The position numbers and the translations under genes are program-made. This document shows positions 8,832 through 17,863 of a DNA stretch of 64,000 bases, one piece after another (within the stretch, counting starts at the first letter, position 1; each line of letters starts with the position of its first letter). The notes beneath the pieces were generated by a model, which made no database searches, was not told the origin of the DNA, and saw nothing but the letters and a program-made list of their open reading frames with translations. Source of the DNA: Streptomyces termitum (lineage in GTDB: Bacteria > Actinomycetota > Actinomycetes > Streptomycetales > Streptomycetaceae); contig NZ_BMUL01000020.1 of NCBI RefSeq assembly GCF_014650175.1, positions 1 through 64,000 on the forward strand, in the 5' to 3' direction.

Positions 8832-11800
8832 CCGGCTCCTCCCCGGCTCCGGAGAGGTACGGCTCCAGCAGCGCGAGGACGTCCCCGGGGCCGAGCCCGG
8901 TCCCGGCGGCGCGGGCGGCGGCCAGCCCGTCGGCGCCGAGCGCGGTCCGGCAGGCGGCGCGGACCAGGTCGGCCTCGCGCCGCTCGGGCACCGAACGGGG
9001 GATGTCCCGCCGCCAGCCGTCCACGGCGGCGGCCACCCGCGCGCAGAGCTCCGCCGCGCCCGCCCGGTGCAGGGCGAAGACGGTCCCCTCCCCGAGGCCG
9101 GTCACGACGAGGTCGGCGCACCGGCCGTCGAGGGCGGCGCGCAGCGAGGCGGCGGCCGCGGCGACGGCGGGGCGGCCCGCGCCCTCGGCCGCGTCGATCC
9201 GGGCGACGAAGCCCTCCAGGGCGATGACGAAGTGCGGCGGCGGGGCGGAGGCCCGCACATGGGCGCCGGCCGAGGTGATCAGCGCCCGCGCGCGTACCGG
9301 ATCGTTCTGGTCGAGGGCGAGGACGGCGTGCAGGAAGTCGACGTAGGCGAGGGCGTCCTGGAGGCGGAGCCGGGCGGCCTCCCGGGCGGCCTCGGCGAGG
9401 TCCCGCTCGGCGGTGGCCGTGTCGCCCTCGCGGTAGGTCACCTCGGCGAGCCGGGCCATCAGGAACGGGGTCTCCGCGTGGGCGCCGACCTCCCGGGCGA
9501 GGGCGAGCGACTCCTCGTACGCCTGCCGCGCCTCCGCCAGGCGGCCCCGCATCAGGTACGCCTCCGCGGCGGCCGAGGCGACCTGGGCGCCCATCCAGCG
9601 GTCGCCGACCCGGCGGCAGAGGGCGCGGAGTTCGGCGAGGTCGTCGTCGACGCCCGCCATGCCGCCGGGCATGTCCACGATCATGTGGGTGCGGAACATC
9701 AGGCTGACGCCCAGCTCCCAGGGGCCGCCGTGACGGCGGCAGGCGGCGATGCCCGCGTCGAGAAAGGCGCGGACCGTGTCCGGCTTCTCGGTCAGGTAGG
9801 CGGTGAACGGCCAGAGCAGGCCGGGGAAGCGGGCGGACTCGGGGCCGGGATCCGTACCGAAGGCGTCCCGGACGCGGCGCAGAAGGGCCAGTTCCTCCCG
9901 GCCCTCCGGGGAGTCCCCGGTGTGCATGGGGGAGTCCTCCATGCCGAGGAAGAAGAACAGCATCCGCAGGTGCATCCGGGGCCAGTGGCGCGGGTCGGCC
10001 GGGTCCTCGGGGTCCTCGCCGAGGGCGAGGGCGCGCCGGGTCCAGGCCAGGCCCTCCGCCCGGTGGTTGCGCAGCCACCAGAACCAGCCGGTGGCGAGGA
10101 CCAGCCGGATCGCGGCCGCCTCGTCGGGCGGGGGTCCGCCCCGCGCGGCGCGCGCGGGGGCGGTGACGAGGGCGCGGTGGAGGGCGGCCCGCACGTTGTC
10201 GAGGTCCCGCTCCATCCGGTCGATCCAGGGCAGTTGCTCACCGGAGCGGAGCTTGGGCTCGGCCTCCTCGACGAAGGCCGTGAAGTACGCGGTGTGGGCG
10301 GCCTCGGCGACGGCGCGCGACTCCGGGGTCTCGGCGGCGCGCTCGGCGGCGTACTCGTGGATGGTCTCCAGGAGGCGGTAGCGCATCTCGCCGCCGTCGG
10401 TGGGGGCGGCCACGACGAGGGACTTGTCGACGAGGGCGCCGAGGACCGCGAGGGTGTCGTCCCGCGCGCCCGCGCGCGTGCCCCTGCCCATACCCCTGCC
10501 CGTGCCCGTGTCCGGGGCGTGGACGGCTTCGGCGGCCGGGAGGTCCCAGCCGCCGGTGAAGACGGAGACCTGGCGGAGCAGGGTGCGTTCGGCCGGTTCG
10601 AGCAGGTCCCAGGACCAGTCGACGACCGCGCGGAGGGTCTGCTGGCGGGGCAGGAGGGTGCGGGCTCCGGAGGTGAGCAGCCGAAAGCGGTCGTCGAGCC
10701 GGTCGGCGATCTGGCGCGGGGTGAGCAGCCGCAGCCGGGCGGCGGCCAGTTCGATGGCGAGGGGGAGGCCGTCGAGGCGGCGGCAGATCTCGGCGACGGC
10801 ACCGGCCGCGTCCGCGTCCCGCGCGAAGTCCCGGTCCACGTCGGGGCGGACGGCGCGGGCCCGCTCGGTGAAGAGGCGGTGGGCGGGGGCGGGCGGCAGC
10901 GGCTCGACCGGGCGGACGGTCTCGCCGGGGACGCCGAGGGGCTCGCGGCTGGTGGCGAGGACCCGGAGGCCGGGGCAGTGGGCGAGCAGGGTCTCGGCCA
11001 GACCGGCGGCGGCGCCGATCAGGTGCTCGCAGTTGTCGAGGACCAGGAGGAGGCCGGGGCGGCGGGACAGTTGCTCGACGAGGAGGGCGGTGGGGTCGTC
11101 GGGAAGGAGGGCGCCCTCCCGGGTGATCAGGTTGGTCTCGCGGAGGCGGAGCGCGGAGAGGACGGCGCCGGGCAGCGCCCCGGGGTCGTCGAGCGGGGCG
11201 AGTTCGGCGATCCACGCGTCGGGGCCGGCGACCCGGCGGGCGGTCTCCTCGGCAAGCCGGGTCTTCCCGGAGCCCCCGGGGCCGGTGAGCGTGACGAGCC
11301 GGGAGCGGCCGAGGTCCTCCCGGAGCGCGGCGAGATCCGGCTCGCGGCCGACGAAGGAGGTGAGCCGGGGACGGATGTTGCCCCCTTCGGGGAGGGGACC
11401 GGGGTCGGGGCCGAGGCCGGGATCCGGAGATTGGATCCGGTCTGGGAGTTGGATCCGATCCGAGGGCTGGATCCGGTCTGGGAATTGGATCCGATCCGGA
11501 GACTGGATCCGATCCGGCGCGGGACGTGCCGGAGTAGGGCGTGCCGGAGTGGGGCCGGGGGCCGGGGCTCCGGTGAGGAGTTCCCTGTGGAGCGCGGTCA
11601 GTTCGGGGCCGGGGTCGGTGCCGAGGGCGTCCGCGAGGGTGCGGCGGGCCGTCTCGTACGCGGCGAGCGCGTCCGCGTGCCGGCCCTCGGCGCGCAGGGC
11701 GCGGACGAGCTGGGCGCGGAAGCCCTCGTCGTACGGGTGGACGGCGGTGAGCTCGGTGAGTTCGGGGACGAGTCCGTCGGTGGCGCCGCGCCGCAGGTCG

Positions 11801-12306
11801 GCCTCGATCCGACGGCGCAGGGCGGCCAGCCGCTGGGCCTCGGGGCGGAGGCCCGCCAGGCCGGGGAGGTCGGCGAGGGCCGGTCCCCGGAACAGCCCGA
11901 GGGCCTCCCGGAGGAGGGCGGCGGCGGTCTCCGGGTCGCCCGCGTCGAGACGGGCGGCGGCCTCGGCGGCGCGGCGCTCGAACACGTACAGGTCGACGTC
12001 CTCGGCGGTCGCGGCGAGCCGGTACCCGGGCCCCGGGGTGGCGGCGACGGCCTCCCGGCCGAGGATCCGGCGCAGCCGGGCGACGAGGGCCTGGAGCGCG
12101 GCGGGCGCGTCGAGCGGCGGCTCGTCCCCGTACACGTCCTCGACCAGCTCTCCGACGGACACGGCCCGGCCCGCGCGCAGGGCGAGCGCGGCGAGCAGCG
12201 CGCGCAGCCGCGCCCCGCCGAGGGGCAGGGGGGTGCCGTCGGGGCCGAGGGCCTCGGTGCTGCCGAGGAGGAGATACCGCACCGCCCCATTCTCGTCACG
12301 GAGCAC
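8818..12306 (-). CDS. AfsR/SARP-type regulator: OmpR-like DNA-binding, BTAD, NB-ARC ATPase and TPR
   Basis: The 1162-residue protein opens with an OmpR-type winged helix (about 9-98) and a bacterial transcriptional activator domain (about 105-247). A repetitive linker with five DRIQ units (265-297) follows. Then comes an NB-ARC-type ATPase with P-loop GPGGSGKTR (342-350), Walker B-like 'LLLVLDNCEHL' and the 'GLPLAIELAAARLRLL' helix typical of AfsR/MalT-type STAND regulators. The last 450 residues are helical repeats. Such proteins activate secondary-metabolite or developmental genes; targets here are unknown. The annotated start is at 12306; a GTG at 12282, right before 'RYLLLGS', fits the family start equally well. 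It converges on the ECF gene with 14 bp overlap. Confidence 0.86.
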   Translation of the reverse strand: MLRDENGAVRYLLLGSTEALGPDGTPLPLGGARLRALLAALALRAGRAVSVGELVEDVYGDEPPLDAPAALQALVARLRRILGREAVAATPGPGYRLAATAEDVDLYVFERRAAEAAARLDAGDPETAAALLREALGLFRGPALADLPGLAGLRPEAQRLAALRRRIEADLRRGATDGLVPELTELTAVHPYDEGFRAQLVRALRAEGRHADALAAYETARRTLADALGTDPGPELTALHRELLTGAPAPGPTPARPTPARPAPDRIQSPDRIQFPDRIQPSDRIQLPDRIQSPDPGLGPDPGPLPEGGNIRPRLTSFVGREPDLAALREDLGRSRLVTLTGPGGSGKTRLAEETARRVAGPDAWIAELAPLDDPGALPGAVLSALRLRETNLITREGALLPDDPTALLVEQLSRRPGLLLVLDNCEHLIGAAAGLAETLLAHCPGLRVLATSREPLGVPGETVRPVEPLPPAPAHRLFTERARAVRPDVDRDFARDADAAGAVAEICRRLDGLPLAIELAAARLRLLTPRQIADRLDDRFRLLTSGARTLLPRQQTLRAVVDWSWDLLEPAERTLLRQVSVFTGGWDLPAAEAVHAPDTGTGRGMGRGTRAGARDDTLAVLGALVDKSLVVAAPTDGGEMRYRLLETIHEYAAERAAETPESRAVAEAAHTAYFTAFVEEAEPKLRSGEQLPWIDRMERDLDNVRAALHRALVTAPARAARGGPPPDEAAAIRLVLATGWFWWLRNHRAEGLAWTRRALALGEDPEDPADPRHWPRMHLRMLFFFLGMEDSPMHTGDSPEGREELALLRRVRDAFGTDPGPESARFPGLLWPFTAYLTEKPDTVRAFLDAGIAACRRHGGPWELGVSLMFRTHMIVDMPGGMAGVDDDLAELRALCRRVGDRWMGAQVASAAAEAYLMRGRLAEARQAYEESLALAREVGAHAETPFLMARLAEVTYREGDTATAERDLAEAAREAARLRLQDALAYVDFLHAVLALDQNDPVRARALITSAGAHVRASAPPPHFVIALEGFVARIDAAEGAGRPAVAAAAASLRAALDGRCADLVVTGLGEGTVFALHRAGAAELCARVAAAVDGWRRDIPRSVPERREADLVRAACRTALGADGLAAARAAGTGLGPGDVLALLEPYLSGAGEEPVRRS
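11416..11514 (-). repeat. In-frame tandem repeat in the AfsR-like linker
   Basis: Near-copies of a unit containing GGATCCGATCCG or GGATCCGGTCTGG, about 16-19 bases each, are arrayed head to tail. In the protein they give five DRIQ(S/F/L/P)P-type units between the BTAD and ATPase domains. Unit variation keeps the reading frame. Such arrays usually vary in copy number between strains. Confidence 0.85.
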
Positions 12307-12517
12307 GACGGACGCCTCGGGGTTTCCCCGGGCGGCCCCCCGATCCGGCCCTGATCCCGGTCGCCGGTCCCGAGCCCGGTCGCCGACCCCGAGCCCCGAC
12401 CCCGAGCCCGACCCCGGTCCCGGCCCCTGGTCCCGGCCCCTGGTCCCGGCTCGGTCCGCCTCCGGACCCGGCCCGCCCCCGGCCCGTCTTCCGGTCCGTC
12501 TCCCGGACCGGAGCGGC
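12307..12517. other. Low-complexity spacer of CCCGGTC-like repeats
   Basis: Between the AfsR-like gene and the Uma2 gene lie about 180 bases of degenerate 6-7 bp repeats (CCCCGAGC, CCCGGTC and CCCCTGGTCC variants). No start codon with a ribosome site and no clean hairpin stands out. It resembles replication-slippage sequence. Confidence 0.5.
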
Positions 12518-13120
12518 TCAGAAGGCGGAGGTGTCCAGGACGAAGCCGAGCGGCGCGGGGAGCGGAACCGCCGTCCCCAACTTGTGGACGGACTTGTGGG
12601 CGTAATCGTCCGCGACGGGGTCGGAGCAGACGACGGCCTCGGCGGTCTCCCGGTCGACGAGCAGGTACACGGGGATCTCCGCGCGCGCGTAGGCGCGGAT
12701 CTTCTGGAGGCGGTCGCGGCTCGCGGTGGAGGTGGAGGTGACCTCGGCGACGAGGCGGACGGGGGCGGGCGCGTGCCACTCCTCCCTGTCGTCGAAGCTC
12801 CCCTTCGGAGCGATCACGAGGTCGGGGATGACACGGACCGCGTCGCCCGCTCCGGGCAGGCTGAGGCCGATGCCGGTGAAGCTGCGGAGCCGCTGGTCGG
12901 TCCTGCGTGCGATGACCTGCTCCACCACCTCGGTGACGATCTCCTCGTGCTCGCCGTTGGCCGGTGGTACCACGCAGATCTCCTCTTCGATCAGCTCCAC
13001 GCGCCAGCCCTTGGGGGCCGACGCACTGAACAGCTCGAAGGTCTCCTGCACCGTCGCGCCCTCGTGGTCGGGCGGTCCCCCCGGGGCCGCCTCATCCGGT
13101 GCCGGCAGCGGCATCGCCAT
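12518..13120 (-). CDS. Uma2-family (DUF820) PD-(D/E)XK-fold protein
   Basis: The 200-residue product fits the Uma2 family, which is common in Streptomyces and cyanobacteria and has a restriction-endonuclease-like fold. Family signatures are 'RVELIEEEICVVPPANGEHEEIV' near 40-62, the catalytic-type aspartate in 'VIPDLVIAP' near 97-105, and 'RLVAEVTSTSTASRD' followed by 'KIRAYARAEIPVYLLVDRE' near 120-160. These supply the D and ExT/K positions of the fold. Cellular function is not established. The gene stands alone, with a repetitive spacer after it and a 110-bp gap before it. ATG 13120 is used; an in-frame ATG at 13114 is possible. Confidence 0.82.
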   Translation of the reverse strand: MAMPLPAPDEAAPGGPPDHEGATVQETFELFSASAPKGWRVELIEEEICVVPPANGEHEEIVTEVVEQVIARRTDQRLRSFTGIGLSLPGAGDAVRVIPDLVIAPKGSFDDREEWHAPAPVRLVAEVTSTSTASRDRLQKIRAYARAEIPVYLLVDRETAEAVVCSDPVADDYAHKSVHKLGTAVPLPAPLGFVLDTSAF

Positions 13121-13230
13121 GCTGGGCCTCCTTCGCTCGGTGCGACGTTCTCAGCTTAGGACGGGCCGGAAGACGGTGTCGGAGACGCGTTCACTCGCAC
13201 GGGTGTGCTGTGACGTTCCACCCGGAGGCG

Positions 13231-15417
13231 TCAGCCGGTCGTGAGGGAGCGGGAGGCGGGGATGAGGGGGCCCTGGACGGCGCGGGGGGCCCGGGGGGTG
13301 GCCGTGTCGGTCCAGCAGGAGCCCCGGCGGGCGAGGAGGCGGCGGAGCCAGAGTTCGGTGGAGACCAGGTCGGCGAGGCCGTCGAGGGGGACGCGGACGC
13401 CGTCGGCGGCGGCCTGGAGGGCGGTCCGGACGGTGCCCGCCTCGACGAGGCCCGCGTCGGCGAGGAGCGGGGCCTCGAAGAGGGCCAGCAGGTCGGGAAG
13501 GGCGGCGCGCAGCCCGGCGCGGGCGGTCCCGGCGGGGACGGCGGGGTAGGGGGCGCCCCAGCCGGGGGGCAGGTCGCGGATGCCGGTGTCGGCGAGGACC
13601 GTGCGCAGCACGCCCGCGCGCGCGTCGGGCTGGACCCGGAGCGATTCGGGGAGGTCCCGGCAGGCCCGTACGACCTGGTTGTCGAGGAAGGGGGCGTGCA
13701 GGCGCTGGCCCCGGATCTCGGCGGCCTGCTCCAGGACCCGGTGGTCGGCGGCGGCGCGGGCGAGGGCGGCACGCGCGCGTGCCTCGCCGGGGCGCTGGAC
13801 GGTCGGCGGGAGGGTGGCCGCCCGGTTGAGGCGGACCGACACCTCGGCCAGCGCCTCGCCGGTCAGCCAGCGGGCCGCCGGGCCGGGCCGGGACCAGGCG
13901 AGGGCGGACAGCGAGGCGGCGAGCGGCCCGTGGGTGTCGGCGGGGCTGCGGTTGGCGTCGAGGACGTGCCGGGCGGCGGTCTCCAGGCCGGTCCGGTAGG
14001 GGGTGCGGGCGAGGCGGCGGGCCGCGCGGTAGACGGTGACCGGCACCAGGAAGGCGCCCGCCGAGGGGCCGGTCGCCTTGGCGAGGGCCGTCACCGGGCG
14101 GAGCAGGGAGCGGCGCCTGCGGTCCATCAGGAGGTCGGCGAGCCGGGCCGGGTGGGCGTCGAGGACCTGTTTGGCGCCGAGGCCGGTGAAGTGGTCGGCG
14201 CTGCCGCCGGCGAGCCGCCTGCGGTGGCGTTCGGCGGTGACCAGGGCGGGGCCGGGCTCGTCGGTGAGCGGCCCGTCGAGGGCGGCGTACGGCAGGGCCT
14301 CCTCGCCCGCGGTGACGACGACGTGCCGCAGCCGGGGGTCGGCGGCCAGCTCGCGGGCCCGCTCCAGCTCGGCGGAGCGCCCCGGGCCGGGCTTGGCGGC
14401 CAGGTCGGTGAAGGTGACGGCGAGCAGCCGCTCCCCCGCGCCCGCGCCGTGGCCGAGGATCGTGCCGGGCACGCCGGGCAGTCCGGCGGCGAGCAGGGCG
14501 AGGGTGGCGGAGGCGCTGCCGCCGGACAGGTCGGCGCCGATGCCGGGCACCGGGCCCGCGCCGCGGGCGGCCCGCCGGTCCGCGGGCCCCATGCCGGGGA
14601 CCGGTCCGGGGTCGGGCGGCGCCTCGGCCGCGTGCCGGGGGGCGGTGAGCCGGGCCCGTACGGACTCCACCAGCGCGTCCCGGACGGCTTCGACGGCCTG
14701 CCGGGGGTCGGCCTCGGGCGCGGCGACGGCGAGCGAGGCGACCGTCTCGTACCCGGCGATCTCGCGGGAGCCCTCGCGCAGCACGAGGGCGTGGCCGGGC
14801 GGGACCCGCCGCACGCCCTCGTACGGGGTCGAGTCGCGCAGCGCCTCGGGGGACTCGGGGCAGGCGAGGAGGGCGGCGAGGTGGCCGATGTCGAGCTGGG
14901 CCTCGACGAGGTCGGCGAGCGGCAGGGCGGCGGTGGCGTAGGCGGTGCCGCCCTCCCAGGGGGTGTGGAAGACGGGCCGGGCGCCCGCGAGGTCGCCGGT
15001 GACGGTGACCCGGCGGCCGGCCTTCACGACGGCGGTGTAGCTGCCGGGCCAGGCGGTGAGGTGGCGCAGGGCGCCGCCGCGCGCGGTGACGAGGCCGCGG
15101 CGGAGTTCGTCGTCGCCCGCGGCGCAGCAGCCGAGGACGGCGAGCCGGGTCCCGTCGTCGAGGGCGACCACCCGGACCTCGTCGGGGCGCCAGTCGCCGA
15201 CGGCCCACAGCGGGTCGGGGTCGCCCCACAGGAGCTGTGCGCCCACCGGTTGCACCGTGCGCCCCCCGACGTGCCCGCCGCTCTCGGCGAAGGGCGGGGG
15301 CGGGAGCGCGTCGCCGGAGCCGTACGCCCCGTGGACGGCGCCGGCCGCTCCGGGACGGGCGCCGGCCGTCGCGGCGTAGCCCGAGGAGGAACTGCTCCAG
15401 CCCACCAGCCATCGCAT
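13231..15417 (-). CDS. Asparagine synthetase-like protein, lasso-peptide cyclase type
   Basis: The 728-residue product has an N-terminal glutaminase-like fold and a C-terminal ATP-pyrophosphatase domain with a degenerate PP-loop 'ADLSGGSASATLALL' near 300-315. The chain starts MRWLVGW and lacks the Cys2 nucleophile of true asparagine synthetase. That loss is typical of amide-forming homologues such as lasso-peptide macrolactam cyclases. A Pro/Gly/Ala-rich insert precedes the PP-loop, and 'HAPFLDNQVVRACRDLP' near 630 is a typical C-domain motif. No PqqD-like, transglutaminase-like or precursor gene is adjacent, so the substrate is unknown. The ATG at 15417 has GGAGG five bases upstream; the open frame extends 68 codons further without family similarity. 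Confidence 0.75.
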   Translation of the reverse strand: MRWLVGWSSSSSGYAATAGARPGAAGAVHGAYGSGDALPPPPFAESGGHVGGRTVQPVGAQLLWGDPDPLWAVGDWRPDEVRVVALDDGTRLAVLGCCAAGDDELRRGLVTARGGALRHLTAWPGSYTAVVKAGRRVTVTGDLAGARPVFHTPWEGGTAYATAALPLADLVEAQLDIGHLAALLACPESPEALRDSTPYEGVRRVPPGHALVLREGSREIAGYETVASLAVAAPEADPRQAVEAVRDALVESVRARLTAPRHAAEAPPDPGPVPGMGPADRRAARGAGPVPGIGADLSGGSASATLALLAAGLPGVPGTILGHGAGAGERLLAVTFTDLAAKPGPGRSAELERARELAADPRLRHVVVTAGEEALPYAALDGPLTDEPGPALVTAERHRRRLAGGSADHFTGLGAKQVLDAHPARLADLLMDRRRRSLLRPVTALAKATGPSAGAFLVPVTVYRAARRLARTPYRTGLETAARHVLDANRSPADTHGPLAASLSALAWSRPGPAARWLTGEALAEVSVRLNRAATLPPTVQRPGEARARAALARAAADHRVLEQAAEIRGQRLHAPFLDNQVVRACRDLPESLRVQPDARAGVLRTVLADTGIRDLPPGWGAPYPAVPAGTARAGLRAALPDLLALFEAPLLADAGLVEAGTVRTALQAAADGVRVPLDGLADLVSTELWLRRLLARRGSCWTDTATPRAPRAVQGPLIPASRSLTTG

Positions 15418-16240
15418 CGGCGCCTCCACGTCCGTTTCGGTGGGGACATGCTGCCATGACAACGGCGCACGGGGCGGAGTCCGGGGGCACGCGCCCGAAA
15501 GCCGAATGCGCCCCTGGCATGCACCAGTTGGCCGGCCGGTGGCGGGCTCCGGACGGAGGGGTGACGCACCGGGGGCGGGGGCGGGCGAGGGCCGTCCGCG
15601 ACGGCGTGCCGGATCCGGCACGGAGGCGGATCAGCCCCTTCACGCCCCCTCCACGGCCCCGTCACGGAGCACCGGAGGGGCGTGTGGCGGTGCGGACCGG
15701 CCCCTCGGAGCCTCCGGAAGGGGGCGTTTTCGGCCGAATATCGCCGTCGCCAACAGGTTTGATCGATAGTCAGTCACTCACAGGGCGCACCGGAAGCACT
15801 CCGTCCGGGCGAGCGGGGGCGGGGTGAGCGCGGCGCCGGGCGCCGCCCGGCGGCCCGGTGCTCCGGCAGTCCGGGAGGCGACCCGCCCCCCGGCGCCGGC
15901 CGCCGTCCGCGGGGAGTGGACGGCGGTATCCCCCAGCCCACCGGTGCGGGACCCGGAGCCATCAGGTGCTCCGCCTCCCGGCCGGACGGGCCGACCCACG
16001 CGGGACCCATGCAAGTCGCCCCGGCCCTCGGCGACGAGAGCGCACGGCCGGGCGCACGGCCACACGGGCGGAGCACGCGGGGACCGGTCCGCACCTCCGG
16101 TCGGCTGGTCACACAACATTCTCGCCATACGGAACTCTGCCCCTTAACGGTGGGGATGCGGCGAACTACGCTGTGTTTACGAATGCCGCACGCCTATGCC
16201 CGGCGTCGCGGCGGCCGTCTGGATGTCGAGGGGTGGCGTC
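15418..16240. other. Long divergent intergenic region
   Basis: These 823 bp lie between the asparagine-synthetase-like gene and the sporulation gene. Small frames exist on both strands but have Arg/Pro/Gly-rich shadow composition and no ribosome sites. One AT-rich island is seen at about 15728-15780 (GAATATCG, GTTTGATCGATAGTCAGTC). A promoter-like pair lies at 16144-16172. I see no precursor peptide gene here. Confidence 0.5.
16144..16172 (+). promoter_or_regulatory. Candidate promoter of the sporulation-associated gene
   Basis: TTAACG at 16144-16149 and TACGCT at 16167-16172 are separated by exactly 17 bp. They resemble the vegetative (HrdB-type) promoter pattern TTGACN / TANNNT. The predicted transcript start would be about 60 bases before the ATG at 16241. 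Confidence 0.45.
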
Positions 16241-17689
16241 ATGTCCAGGGAGCAACGCGGGCCGAACGAGAAGCTCGGCGCCGTTCTCGCCCTCGCGGGA
16301 ATCAGCAACGCCGGCCTCGCCCGGCGCGTCAACGACCTCGGCGCACAGCGCGGTCTGACGCTTCGTTACGACAAGACCTCGGTGGCCCGCTGGGTCTCCA
16401 AGGGGATGGTGCCGCAGGGCGCCGCGCCGCACCTGATCGCCGCCGCGATCGGACAGAAGCTCGGCCGGCCCGTCCCGCTGCACGAGATCGGGCTCGCGGA
16501 CGCCGACCCGGCGCCGGAGGTCGGCCTCGCCTTCCCCCGGGACGTCGGCGAGGCGGTCCGCGCCGCCACCGACCTCTACCGGCTCGACCTCGCCGGCCGC
16601 CGGGCCGGCGGGGGCGGCATCTGGCAGTCGCTCGCGGGCTCCTTCTCCGTCAGCGCCTACGCCACCCCGGCCTCCCGGTGGCTGATCACGCCCGCCGACC
16701 CGTCGGTGGAGCGGGACGCCCCGCGCGCGGCCGGTGCGCCGGGGACGGTCGCGGCCGAACCCGGGGAGCACGCGCGCGTGGGCCACAGCGACGTCGCGAA
16801 GCTCCGCGAGGCCGCCGAGGACGCCCGCAAGTGGGACTCCAAGTACGGCGGCGGCGACTGGCGCTCCTCGATGGTCCCGGAGTGCCTGCGGGTGGACGCG
16901 GCGCCGCTGCTGCTCGGCTCGTACTCGGACGAGGTCGGCCGGGCCCTCTTCGGGGCGACCTCCGAACTGACCCGGCTGGCCGGCTGGATGGCCTTCGACA
17001 CCGGCCAGCAGGAGGCCGCCCAGCGGTACTACATCCAGGCCCTCAGGCTGGCCCGCGCCGCCGCCGATGTGCCCCTGGGCGGCTACGTGCTGGCCTCCAT
17101 GTCGCTCCAGGCCACCTACCGGGGCTTCGCCGACGAGGGCGTCGACCTGGCGCAGGCCGCGCTGGAGCGGAACCGGGGCCTCGCCACCGCCCGCACCATG
17201 TCCTTCTTCCGGCTGGTGGAGGCCCGCGCCCACGCCAAGGCGGGCGACGGACCGGCCGCCGCCGGGGCGCTCAAGTCCGCCGAGGGGTGGCTGGAGCGCT
17301 CCCGGGAGGGCGACGCCGACCCGACGTGGCTGGGCTTCTACTCGTACGACCGGTTCTGCGCGGACGCCGCCGAGTGCTACCGGGACCTCCGGATGCCGCG
17401 CGAGGTGCGGCGCTTCACCGAGCAGGCGCTGTCCCGGCCGACCGAGGAGTTCGTCCGCTCGCACGGGCTGCGGCTGGTCGTCTCGGCCGTCGCCGAGCTG
17501 GAGTCGGGGAACCTGGACGCGGCCTGCGCGGCAGGCACGCGCGCGGTGGAGGTGGCCGGGCGGATCTCCTCGGCCCGGACCACCGAGTACGTACGGGACC
17601 TGCTGCACCGCCTGGAGCCGTACGGGCACGAGCCCCGCGTCAGGGAACTGCGGGAGCGGGCCCGGCCCCTCCTCGTCACCCCGGCGTGA
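16241..17689 (+). CDS. Sporulation-associated regulator, Orf1590/NsdA-like
   Basis: The 482-residue product begins with a helix-turn-helix-like region (about 1-75) including 'ISNAGLARRVNDLG' and 'KTSVARWVSKG'. A long helical, TPR-like region follows (about 240-470). This resembles the S. griseus sporulation protein Orf1590 and, more distantly, NsdA. Those proteins affect aerial growth and sporulation; the mechanism is not settled. ATG 16241 is preceded by GAGGGG seven bases away; an upstream in-frame ATG at 16223 would add MSRGGV. It is followed by an LhgO-type gene 174 bp later, probably with its own promoter. The family assignment rests on memory of the N-terminal sequence. Confidence 0.68.
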   Translation: MSREQRGPNEKLGAVLALAGISNAGLARRVNDLGAQRGLTLRYDKTSVARWVSKGMVPQGAAPHLIAAAIGQKLGRPVPLHEIGLADADPAPEVGLAFPRDVGEAVRAATDLYRLDLAGRRAGGGGIWQSLAGSFSVSAYATPASRWLITPADPSVERDAPRAAGAPGTVAAEPGEHARVGHSDVAKLREAAEDARKWDSKYGGGDWRSSMVPECLRVDAAPLLLGSYSDEVGRALFGATSELTRLAGWMAFDTGQQEAAQRYYIQALRLARAAADVPLGGYVLASMSLQATYRGFADEGVDLAQAALERNRGLATARTMSFFRLVEARAHAKAGDGPAAAGALKSAEGWLERSREGDADPTWLGFYSYDRFCADAAECYRDLRMPREVRRFTEQALSRPTEEFVRSHGLRLVVSAVAELESGNLDAACAAGTRAVEVAGRISSARTTEYVRDLLHRLEPYGHEPRVRELRERARPLLVTPA

Positions 17690-17863
17690 CCGGAGCGGGG
17701 ACCCCGGCCGGAGGGAGACCGCGGCCGGGGAGGAGCACGGCCGGGGCGGGGACCCCGGCCCTCGGAAGAGACCAGGAGGAGAGCGTGACGCGCGTCCCAT
17801 CGCGGGGGCGTTTGACCGGGGCACCGGCGGGCCAGTGCACTATCAGGGGTGGGAGGTGGCGCC

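Noticed and set aside
9067..12354. 1095-codon open frame opposite the AfsR-like gene
   Set aside because: Gly/Glu/Arg-rich shadow of a real coding sequence with no domain or ribosome site.
15728..15780. WhiG-type promoter in the asparagine-synthetase/sporulation gap
   Set aside because: TCAAA and GGCGATATT on the minus strand look similar but the spacing is about three bases short.
15778..16128. Small frames (about 110 codons) upstream of the sporulation gene
   Set aside because: Arg/Pro/Gly-rich, no ribosome site, overlapping frames on both strands of similar quality.
13231..16240. Complete lasso-peptide gene cluster
   Set aside because: Only the cyclase-like gene is seen. I found no PqqD-type recognition protein, protease or precursor within the flanking sequence.
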